Part shown: positions 57,045 through 64,000 of the stretch, one piece after another | Layout of the letters: every line of letters begins with the position of its first letter | Position numbering within the stretch: the stretch's first letter is position 1 | Assembly: GCF_900156175.1 (NCBI RefSeq) | Contig: NZ_FTMV01000001.1 | Span: 124,001-188,000, forward strand | Reading direction: 5' to 3' | Length of the DNA: 64,000 bases | DNA from: Janthinobacterium sp. TND4EL3 | GTDB taxonomy: Bacteria; Pseudomonadota; Gammaproteobacteria; Burkholderiales; Burkholderiaceae_D | Position numbers and translations under genes: made by a program | The notes under the pieces: model-generated | What the model was told of the DNA's origin: nothing | Database searches by the model: none | The model's input: the letters and a program-made list of their open reading frames with translations, nothing else

Positions 57045-58828
57045 GCACCCCAGGCAACCGCCAGGCGCGGCGCTTCCGCTCGCAGGACTGGTTCGACAAT
57101 CCCGACCACATCGACATGACGGCGCTGTACCTCGAGCGCTTCATGAACTACGGTATCACGGCCGAGGAACTGCGTTCGGGCCGGCCCATCATCGGCATTG
57201 CGCAAAGCGGCAGCGATATCAGTCCCTGCAACCGCATCCACCTGGAGCTGGCCCAGCGCGTGCGCGACGGCATCCGCGACGCGGGCGGCATCCCGATGGA
57301 ATTCCCGCTGCACCCGATTTTCGAGAACTGCCGCCGTCCCACGGCCGCGCTGGACCGCAACCTCGCGTATCTGGGTCTGGTGGAAATCCTGCATGGCTAT
57401 CCGATCGACGCCGTGGTGCTGACGACGGGCTGCGACAAGACCACGCCGGCGCAATTGATGGCCGCCGCCACGGTGGACATTCCCGCCATCGTGCTGTCGG
57501 GCGGCCCCATGCTTGACGGCTGGATGGACGGCGAACTGGTCGGCTCCGGCGCGGCCATCTGGAAGGGCCGCCGCCAGCTGTCCGCCGGCTTGATCGACAA
57601 TGACAAATTCCTGCAGATCGCCGCCGCCTCGGCGCCGTCGGCCGGCCACTGCAACACGATGGGCACGGCATCGACCATGAATGCGCTGGCCGAGGCGCTG
57701 GGCATGTCCCTGACGGGCTGCTCGGCCATCCCCGCGCCGTACCGCGAGCGTGGCCAGATCGCCTATGCAACGGGGCGCCGCATCGTCGACATGGCGTTCG
57801 AGGACGTCCGTCCTTCAAGCATCCTCACGCGCGAGGCCTTCCTGGACGCCATCATCGTCAACGCGGCCATCGGCGGCTCCACCAACGCCCAGCCGCACCT
57901 GATGGCCATGGCGCGCCATGCGGGCGTGGCATTGCACTCGAGCGACTGGATGGCGCACGGCTACGACGTGCCGCTGCTGTTGAACATGCAGCCGGCCGGG
58001 AAGTATCTGGGCGAGCGCTTCCACCGCGCCGGCGGCGTGCCGGCCGTGATGTGGGAGCTGCAGCAGGCGGGCCTGCTGCACGCGGACCGCTTGACGGTCA
58101 CTGGCCAGAGCATGGCGGCCAACTTGCAAGGCCGCGAGAGCGCGGACCGCGAGATGATCCGCCCGTTTGCCGCGCCGCTGAAGGAAAAGGCCGGTTTCAT
58201 GGCCTTGCAGGGCAACCTGTTCGACTTCGCCATCATGAAGACCAGCGTGATCTCGCCCGCTTTCCGCGAGCGCTACCTTTCGCGCCCCGGCAGCGAGGGC
58301 GTGTTCGAGGCGCGCGCCATCGTCTTTGACGGTTCAAGCGACTATCACGCGCGCATCAACGACCCGGCGCTCAATATCGACGACAGCTGCATGCTGGTCA
58401 TGCGCGGCGCCGGTCCCGTGGGCTGGCCCGGTTCGGCCGAGGTGGTCAACATGCAGCCGCCCGACGCCTTGCTGAAGGCCGGCATTTTGAACCTGCCAAC
58501 CCTGGGCGACGGGCGCCAGTCGGGCACCTCGGACAGCCCCTCGATCCTGAACGCGTCGCCGGAAAGCGCCGTCGGCGGCGGCCTGGCGCTGTTGCGCACG
58601 GGCGACATCATCCGCGTGGACCTGAACGGGGGCCAGTGCGGCATGCTGGTTGATGCACAGGAACTGGCGCGCCGCGCCCAGGAACTGCCGCCGCCCGTCA
58701 ACGACAGCGCCACGCCGTGGCAGGAAATCTACCGCGCCAGCGTGGGCCAGCTCGAAACGGGCGCCTGCATGGAACTGGCCCTGAAATACCGCGCCGTGGG
58801 CCAGACCCTGCCGCGTCACAACCATTAG
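57041..58828 (+). CDS. IlvD/Edd-family sugar-acid dehydratase (D-xylonate/L-arabonate type)
   Basis: A 595-residue Fe-S dehydratase. The GIAQSGSDISPCNRIHLELA segment has the first cluster Cys, TTGCDKTTPAQLMAA the second, and GHCNTMGTASTMNALAEALG the third. The ILNASPESAVGGGLALLRTG region is typical of the sugar-acid branch. It converts the aldonate (xylonate or arabonate) into the 2-keto-3-deoxy acid, the substrate of a GguC-type enzyme. The ATGA overlap with the SDR gene indicates coupled expression. Confidence 0.9.
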   Translation: MSTPGNRQARRFRSQDWFDNPDHIDMTALYLERFMNYGITAEELRSGRPIIGIAQSGSDISPCNRIHLELAQRVRDGIRDAGGIPMEFPLHPIFENCRRPTAALDRNLAYLGLVEILHGYPIDAVVLTTGCDKTTPAQLMAAATVDIPAIVLSGGPMLDGWMDGELVGSGAAIWKGRRQLSAGLIDNDKFLQIAAASAPSAGHCNTMGTASTMNALAEALGMSLTGCSAIPAPYRERGQIAYATGRRIVDMAFEDVRPSSILTREAFLDAIIVNAAIGGSTNAQPHLMAMARHAGVALHSSDWMAHGYDVPLLLNMQPAGKYLGERFHRAGGVPAVMWELQQAGLLHADRLTVTGQSMAANLQGRESADREMIRPFAAPLKEKAGFMALQGNLFDFAIMKTSVISPAFRERYLSRPGSEGVFEARAIVFDGSSDYHARINDPALNIDDSCMLVMRGAGPVGWPGSAEVVNMQPPDALLKAGILNLPTLGDGRQSGTSDSPSILNASPESAVGGGLALLRTGDIIRVDLNGGQCGMLVDAQELARRAQELPPPVNDSATPWQEIYRASVGQLETGACMELALKYRAVGQTLPRHNH

Positions 58829-58840
58829 CAGTCGCAGCAC

Positions 58841-58874
58841 GTAGGTCGGGTTAGCGCTGCGCGCGTAACCCGAC
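58841..58874. repeat. REP-type palindrome, element 1
   Basis: A 34-base palindromic element beginning GTAGGTCGGGTTAGCG and ending CGTAACCCGAC. Its near-identical, inverted partner is at 59949-59982; the pair brackets the xylF gene. Confidence 0.8.
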
Positions 58875-58938
58875 GTGATTTTAGAAGTACCCCGCAGTTC
58901 AAAAAACGTTGTTAATAAAATCCACAAGGAGACACACA

Positions 58939-59940
58939 ATGAACAAGATCATCAGTGCAGCCATCATGACCGCCATGCTGGCATTGAGCAGCAGCGCCGC
59001 CCTGGCCGATGCGAAAAACCCGAAGATCGGTTTTTCCATCGACGACTTGCGCGTGGAACGCTGGACGCGCGACCGCGATTTCTTCATCGCCGCCGCCGAA
59101 AAGCAGGGCGCCAAGGTCTTCGTGCAGTCGGCCGACGCCAGCGAGCAGCGCCAGATTTCGCAGATCGAAAACCTGATCTCGCGCGGCGTGGATGTGCTGG
59201 TGATCGTGCCGTTCAACGCCACGGTGCTCAACAACACCGTCAAGGAAGCGAAAAAGGCCGGCATCAAGGTGCTGTCGTATGACCGCCTGATCCTGAACGC
59301 CGATATCGATGCGTATATCTCGTTCGACAACGAGAAAGTGGGCGAAATGCAGGCCGAAGGCGTGACCAAGCTGCAGCCGAAGGGCAATTACTATTTGCTG
59401 GGCGGTTCGCCGACCGACAACAACGCCAAGATGCTGCGCGAAGGCCAGATGAAGGTGCTCAAACCGTTCATCGACAAGGGCGACATCAAGATCGTCGGCC
59501 AGCAGTGGGTGAAGGACTGGAGCGCCACCGAAGCGCTGTCCATCGTGGAAAACGCGCTGACGGCCAACGGCAACAAGATCGACGCCATCGTCGCCTCGAA
59601 CGACGGCACGGCCGGCGGCGCCATCCAGGCCCTGGCCGCGCAAAAACTGGCCGGCAAGGTGCCTGTCTCGGGCCAGGACGCCGATCTGGCGGCGGTCAAA
59701 CGCGTCATCGCCGGCACGCAGTCGATGACCGTCTACAAACCCCTGAAAACCATCGCCGCCGAAGCGGCCAAGCTGGCCGTGCAACTGGCACGCAATGAAA
59801 AGCCGGCCTACAACTCCAGCTATGACAACGGCCTGAAAAAAGTCAGCACCGTGCTGCTCAAACCCACGCCCTTGACCAAGGCGAATGTGAACATTCTCGT
59901 CGACGACGGCTTCTATACCAAGGCGCAGCTGGCTAATTAA
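58939..59940 (+). CDS. xylF: D-xylose-binding periplasmic protein XylF
   Basis: A 333-residue binding protein with a signal peptide (about residues 1-24, ALA before DAKNP). The xylose-binding type is shown by KIGFSIDDLRVERWTRDRDF at the start, VIVPFNATVLNNTVKEAKKA, and ASNDGTAGGAIQALAAQKLA. AAGGAGA lies upstream of ATG 58939. It is the first gene of xylFGH and is flanked on both sides by REP-type palindromes. Excess binding-protein mRNA relative to xylGH is expected. Confidence 0.93.
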   Translation: MNKIISAAIMTAMLALSSSAALADAKNPKIGFSIDDLRVERWTRDRDFFIAAAEKQGAKVFVQSADASEQRQISQIENLISRGVDVLVIVPFNATVLNNTVKEAKKAGIKVLSYDRLILNADIDAYISFDNEKVGEMQAEGVTKLQPKGNYYLLGGSPTDNNAKMLREGQMKVLKPFIDKGDIKIVGQQWVKDWSATEALSIVENALTANGNKIDAIVASNDGTAGGAIQALAAQKLAGKVPVSGQDADLAAVKRVIAGTQSMTVYKPLKTIAAEAAKLAVQLARNEKPAYNSSYDNGLKKVSTVLLKPTPLTKANVNILVDDGFYTKAQLAN

Positions 59941-59948
59941 GTGGTGGT

Positions 59949-59982
59949 GTCGGGTTACGCGCTGCGCGCTAACCCGACCTAC
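59949..59982. repeat. REP-type palindrome, element 2
   Basis: Inverted near-copy of the 58841 element: GTCGGGTTACGCG at the left and CTAACCCGACCTAC at the right, 34 bases, in the xylF-xylG spacer. It may protect the xylF message from 3' decay. Confidence 0.8.
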
Positions 59983-60014
59983 GCCTTCTTCCTGGTCAAT
60001 GAATGTGAGCTCAG

Positions 60015-61592
60015 ATGTCTGAATTTTTGCTTGAAATGAAAGGCATCGTCAAACAGTTTGGCGGTGTCCGCGCGCTCGACGGCATCGACCTCCAGGTGCG
60101 GGCCGGCGAGTGCATCGGCTTGTGCGGCGAGAATGGCGCCGGCAAGTCGACCCTGATGAAGGTGCTTTCCGGCGTGTACCCGCACGGCACCTGGGACGGC
60201 GAGATCCTGTGGGATGGCCAGCCCCTGCGCGCGCAATCGATCCGCGACACGGAAGACGCGGGCATCATCATCATCCACCAGGAACTGATGCTGGTGCCGC
60301 AGTTGTCCGTGGCCGAGAATATCTTCATGGGCCGCGAGCTTACCTTGCCCGGCGGGCGCATGCATTACGCGGCCATGTACAAGCGCGCCGACGAGCTGCT
60401 GCGCGAATTGAAGATACCCGAGCTGAACGTGGCGATGCCGGTCATGAACTATGGCGGCGGCCACCAGCAGCTGGTGGAAATCGCCAAGGCGCTCAACAAG
60501 AACGCGCGATTGCTGATACTCGACGAGCCGTCGTCGTCGCTGACGGCCTCGGAAATCGCCGTGCTGCTCGATATCCTGCGCGCGCTGAAGGCCAAGGGCG
60601 TCACCTGCATCTACATTTCTCACAAGCTCGATGAAGTGGCGGCCATCTGCGACACCATCGTCGTCATCCGCGACGGCAAGCATATCGCCACCACGCCGAT
60701 GGCGCAGATGAACGTCGAGCGCATCATCGCGCAAATGGTGGGCCGCGAAATGAGCCAGCTGTATCCGCAGCGCTCGCCTGAGAAAAAAGGCGCCATCGGC
60801 GAAGTGCTGTTCGAGGCGCGCCACGTGACGTGCATCGACGCCGACAACCCGCAGCGCAAGCGGGTCGACGATGTGTCGTTCACCCTGCGCAAGGGCGAGA
60901 TCCTCGGCATCGCCGGCCTGGTGGGGGCAGGGCGCACGGAGCTCGTCTCGGCCCTGTTCGGCGCCTACCAGGGGCCGTGCCAGGCCGAAGTGTGGCTCGA
61001 TGGCCGCCGCATCGACACTTCGTCCCCGCAAAAGGCGATTTCCATGGGCCTGGCCATGGTGCCGGAAGACCGCAAGCACCACGGCATCGTGCCGGATCTG
61101 GACGTGGGGCAGAACATCACCCTGGCCGTGCTGGAGGAATTTGCGCGCGCCACGCGCATCGATGGCGAGGCGGAATTGAAGGCCGTGCGCGGCGAGATCG
61201 CGCAGCTGGAACTGAAGGCGGCCAGCCCGTCGCTGCCCATTACGAGCCTGTCGGGCGGCAACCAGCAAAAGGCCGTGCTGGCCAAGATGCTGCTGACGCG
61301 CCCGCGCGTGCTGATCCTCGACGAGCCCACGCGCGGCGTGGACGTAGGCGCCAAATATGAAATCTACAAACTGATGCTGGCGCTGGCCGACCGGGGCGTG
61401 GCCATCATCATGGTCTCGTCGGAACTGGCCGAAGTGCTGGGCGTGTCCGACCGCGTGCTGGTGATGGGCGAAGGCCGCCTGCGCGGCGACTTTATCAACG
61501 ATGGCCTGAGCCAGGAAACCGTGCTGGCGGCGGCGCTGGACCAGCGCCCGGCGCCCGCCGCCAACACCGCAAACAAGGAACCCGCAGCATGA
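60015..61592 (+). CDS. xylG: Xylose ABC transporter ATP-binding protein XylG
   Basis: A 525-residue fused double ATPase (CUT2). Walker A in half one is GENGAGKST. The second half has the natural degenerate GLVGAGRTE, then [15 protein letters not shown] and [13 protein letters not shown]. The insertion [20 protein letters not shown] is typical of XylG. ATG 60015 lacks a strong ribosome-binding site (GTGAGC near). The stop overlaps the xylH start (ATGA). Confidence 0.94.
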   Translation: MSEFLLEMKGIVKQFGGVRALDGIDLQVRAGECIGLCGENGAGKSTLMKVLSGVYPHGTWDGEILWDGQPLRAQSIRDTEDAGIIIIHQELMLVPQLSVAENIFMGRELTLPGGRMHYAAMYKRADELLRELKIPELNVAMPVMNYGGGHQQLVEIAKALNKNARLLILDEPSSSLTASEIAVLLDILRALKAKGVTCIYISHKLDEVAAICDTIVVIRDGKHIATTPMAQMNVERIIAQMVGREMSQLYPQRSPEKKGAIGEVLFEARHVTCIDADNPQRKRVDDVSFTLRKGEILGIAGLVGAGRTELVSALFGAYQGPCQAEVWLDGRRIDTSSPQKAISMGLAMVPEDRKHHGIVPDLDVGQNITLAVLEEFARATRIDGEAELKAVRGEIAQLELKAASPSLPITSLSGGNQQKAVLAKMLLTRPRVLILDEPTRGVDVGAKYEIYKLMLALADRGVAIIMVSSELAEVLGVSDRVLVMGEGRLRGDFINDGLSQETVLAAALDQRPAPAANTANKEPAA

Positions 61593-62731
61593 AACCGCAC
61601 AGTATCAAACAGCTGTTCACCCAATACAAGATGCTGGCCCTGCTGATCGCCGTGGCGCTGATCTGGGCCTTCTTTTCGTGGAAAACGGAGGGCAGCTTCC
61701 TCACGCCGCGCAACCTGTCGAACCTGCTGCGCCAGATGTCCGTCACCGGCATCCTCGCCTGCGGCATGGTGCTGGTGATTATCGCCGGCGAGATCGACCT
61801 GTCGATCGGCTCCCTGCTGGGGCTACTCGGCGGCATCGCCGCCGTGCTGGACGTCACGCAGCACTGGCCGCTGGCGCTGAACCTGATGGCGGTGCTGGGC
61901 TGCGGCCTGGTGATCGGCCTCTTGAATGGCTACCTGACGGCGTACCGGGGCATCCCGTCCTTCATCGTCGGCCTGGGCGGCATGCTCGCGTATCGGGGCA
62001 TCCTGCTGGGCATCACGGGCGGCATCACGATCGCGCCCGTCTCCGAGCCGATGGTCTACCTGGGGCAGGGCTACCTGCCCGCGGTGCCCGGCATCGTGCT
62101 GGGCATCGGCCTGTTCCTGCTGGCCGCCTTCCTGACGTGGCGCGCGCGCGCCAGCCGCGCGCAGCACGGCTTGCCGCAGACGGCGCCGTGGGCGGACGGC
62201 CTGCGCCTGGCCGTCATCGGCGCCGTGCTGTATGCCTTCGTGCGGACCCTGAACGGCTATGAAGGCATTCCGCTGCCCGTGCTGCTGCTGCTGGCCTTGC
62301 TGGGACTGTTCAGCTACATCACCAGCCAGACCGTGTTCGGCCGCCGCATCTACGCCGTCGGCAGCAATATGGAAGCGACGCGCCTGTCCGGCATCAACGT
62401 CAAAGCCGTCAAGCTGTGGATCTTCGGCATCATGGGCCTGATGTGCGCGCTCGCTGGCCTGATCAACACGGGCCGCCTGGCGGCCGGTTCGCCGTCGGCC
62501 GGCACCTTCAGCGAACTCGACGCCATCGCTGCCTGCTTCATCGGGGGCACCTCGATGCGCGGCGGCTCGGGCACCGTGTACGGCGCCCTGATCGGCGCGC
62601 TGGTCATGGCCAGCCTCGATAACGGCATGTCCATGCTGGACGTGGACACCTACTGGCAGATGATCGTGAAAGGCAGTATCCTCACCCTCGCCGTGTGGGT
62701 CGATGTCAGCACGCGAGCCGGACGCAGATAG
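61589..62731 (+). CDS. xylH: Xylose ABC transporter permease XylH
   Basis: A 380-residue permease of the CUT2 family with about ten helices. [40 protein letters not shown] and the [20 protein letters not shown] loop match XylH. It works with XylG and XylF as a high-affinity D-xylose importer. It is translationally coupled to xylG and is followed after 32 bases by the regulator gene. Confidence 0.93.
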   Translation: MKPHSIKQLFTQYKMLALLIAVALIWAFFSWKTEGSFLTPRNLSNLLRQMSVTGILACGMVLVIIAGEIDLSIGSLLGLLGGIAAVLDVTQHWPLALNLMAVLGCGLVIGLLNGYLTAYRGIPSFIVGLGGMLAYRGILLGITGGITIAPVSEPMVYLGQGYLPAVPGIVLGIGLFLLAAFLTWRARASRAQHGLPQTAPWADGLRLAVIGAVLYAFVRTLNGYEGIPLPVLLLLALLGLFSYITSQTVFGRRIYAVGSNMEATRLSGINVKAVKLWIFGIMGLMCALAGLINTGRLAAGSPSAGTFSELDAIAACFIGGTSMRGGSGTVYGALIGALVMASLDNGMSMLDVDTYWQMIVKGSILTLAVWVDVSTRAGRR

Positions 62732-62763
62732 CCGTGAAACGATCTGGCACGGGAGGAGACACC

Positions 62764-63963
62764 ATGAAGATGCCGACCGCGCACCGGATCGCGCTGCTGT
62801 TTAACGGGAATAAAATCTACGACCGCGACATCATCGCGGGCATCGCCGCCTACCTGAACACCACGCGCGTGTCGTGGGACCTGTTCCTGGAAGAGGATTT
62901 CCGCTGCCGCCTGCCCGGCATCGAGCGCTGGCAGGGCGACGGCATCATCGCCGATTTCGACGATCCCGCCGTCTGCGCGGCGCTGTCAAACAGCCGCCTG
63001 CCCGTGGTGGCCGTGGGCGGCTCGTATGCGCGCGAGGACGATTACCCGGCCGGCATCCCGTATGTGGCGACCGATAATTTCAAGATCGTCAAGCTGGCCT
63101 ATGAACACCTGGTGGTAGCGGGCCTGAGCCGCTTTGCCTGTTTCAGCCTGCCCGAGGCCGATGTCAACCGCTGGGCGCAGGAACGGGAAACAGCGTTTTG
63201 CGCCCTGATGGAGCGCGACCACATGCGCGCCGACGTGTACCGGGGCGTGGCCACCAGCGCGCCGTCTTGGGACGAGGCGGTGGAGCAGCAGATCGCCTGG
63301 CTCAACAGCCTGGAAAAGCCCGTCGGCATCATCGCCGTGAGCGATGCGCGCGCGCGCCAGCTGCTGCAAGCGTGCATGCACGCGGGGATCGCCGTGCCGG
63401 AGCAAGTGGCCCTGATCGGCATCGACAACGACCCGCTGGCACGCATGCTTACGCGCATTCCCTTGAGTTCCGTGATCCAGGGCACCGAGGAAATGGGCCG
63501 CACGGCCGCGCATTTGCTGCACCAGATGCTCAACGGCGCGCGCCTGTCCGGCACGCGCATCCTCGTGCCGCCGGCCGGCCTGAACGTGCTCGCGTCCACG
63601 CGCCACCAGCCCTTCCAGCATCCGCAGGTGATGCAGGCGCGCCACTTCATCCGCCAGTACGCCTGCCAGGGCATCAAGACGGAGCAGGTTGCCGATTACG
63701 TGGGCGTGTCGCGCTCTTCGCTCGAAGCGCACTTCCGCCACGAGCTGGGGCGCAGCGTGCACGACGAGATCCTGCATTTCAAGCTCGATGCGGCCAAGAC
63801 CCTGCTGGCGCGCGGTCCGGGACAGGTGGCCGAGGTGGCCGTGCGTTGCGGCTTTACCACGGTGCAGTACATGCATGCGGTCTTCAAGCGCGAACTCGGC
63901 TGCACGCCGCGCGAATTCCAGCAGCGCAGCCGGCCGCCGCCAGCGCCCGGGCAGGCACCATGA
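62764..63963 (+). CDS. xylR: XylR-type transcriptional activator (sugar-binding domain plus AraC HTH)
   Basis: A 399-residue regulator. The N-terminal LacI-like periplasmic-binding domain (about residues 5-280) includes HRIALLFNGNKIYDRDIIAG and IGIDNDPLARMLTRIPLSSV. The C-terminal AraC-type double HTH (about 295-390) has VADYVGVSRSSLEAHFRHEL and VAVRCGFTTVQYMHAVFKRE. This architecture is that of E. coli XylR, which activates xylose genes when bound to xylose. GGAGG lies 7-8 bases before ATG 62764, and the stop overlaps the next start. Confidence 0.92.
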   Translation: MKMPTAHRIALLFNGNKIYDRDIIAGIAAYLNTTRVSWDLFLEEDFRCRLPGIERWQGDGIIADFDDPAVCAALSNSRLPVVAVGGSYAREDDYPAGIPYVATDNFKIVKLAYEHLVVAGLSRFACFSLPEADVNRWAQERETAFCALMERDHMRADVYRGVATSAPSWDEAVEQQIAWLNSLEKPVGIIAVSDARARQLLQACMHAGIAVPEQVALIGIDNDPLARMLTRIPLSSVIQGTEEMGRTAAHLLHQMLNGARLSGTRILVPPAGLNVLASTRHQPFQHPQVMQARHFIRQYACQGIKTEQVADYVGVSRSSLEAHFRHELGRSVHDEILHFKLDAAKTLLARGPGQVAEVAVRCGFTTVQYMHAVFKRELGCTPREFQQRSRPPPAPGQAP

Positions 63964-64000
63964 TGCATCTGCTGCGCAATGCGCGCGGCATGCGCGTGGC
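63960..64000 (+). CDS. Start of a gene at the window edge, possible aldose 1-epimerase
   Basis: Reads MMHLLRNARGMRV up to the window edge. ATG 63960 overlaps the xylR stop; ATG 63963 is the alternative. A leading RNARGMRV segment is common at the start of galactose-mutarotase (GalM) proteins, and a sugar-epimerase role would fit the operon, but 13 residues cannot settle it. Confidence 0.4.
   Translation, partial: MMHLLRNARGMRV

Overview
The window reads as chromosomal DNA of a betaproteobacterium of the Oxalobacteraceae type (Janthinobacterium/Massilia-like). The grounds are GC-rich codon use, the order rsmD-coaD-ferredoxin, a bifunctional PutA with a divergent Lrp regulator, and a complete mnmG-rsmG-parA-parB-atpIBEFHAGDC block. 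The genus is inferred from gene content; no 16S gene is present.

Layout. 1-6.4 kb: rsmD, coaD, a 4Fe-4S ferredoxin, a periplasmic chalcone-isomerase-like protein, a LysR regulator, a chemotaxis receptor and an Lrp regulator. 6.6-11.2 kb: putA and the MTA/SAH nucleosidase gene. 11.2-12.4 kb: a gene-free AT-rich stretch with three near-periodic copies of a DnaA-trio plus DnaA-box module, the best candidate for the chromosomal origin. 12.7-21.4 kb: GMC oxidoreductase, a five-gene Liv-type ABC importer and a 3-hydroxybutyrate-oligomer hydrolase lipoprotein. 21.4-23.5 kb (minus strand): iron alcohol dehydrogenase, and an orphan nuoA-like gene behind a guanidinium exporter with a guanidine-II (mini-ykkC) riboswitch. 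Four parS sites lie at 18.7-23.5 kb, between the origin candidate and parAB. 23.6-35.5 kb: mnmG, rsmG, an eleven-unit 9-bp repeat, parA, parB and the ATP synthase operon.

35.6-44.2 kb: rsgA, then a polyamine/membrane cluster. Its minus-strand arm is DUF350, SPFH-SHOCT, zinc-ribbon DUF4178, a tiny Gly/Ser-rich membrane protein, SpeD and, more distantly, a lipoprotein. Its plus-strand arm is a membrane-fused spermidine synthase and a Tat-exported FAD amine-oxidase-like protein. 44.2-46.2 kb: insertion-sequence debris. 46.2-50.6 kb: a very AT-rich patch with two double-glycine bacteriocin-type precursors and a candidate immunity protein, followed by GC-rich export genes (HlyD-type adaptor and C39-peptidase ABC transporter).

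50.6-64 kb: sugar uptake and oxidation. chvE-gguA-gguB (minus) faces gguC (plus). A Caulobacter-XylB-like dehydrogenase and a XylD-like sugar-acid dehydratase follow, then xylFGH and xylR, with the start of a possible aldose epimerase at the edge. Together these look like an aldopentose import and oxidative (Weimberg/Dahms-type) degradation module. Starts were chosen by ribosome-binding site, family length and overlap with the upstream gene; all functional calls are by recognition of motifs and gene order, without database searches.
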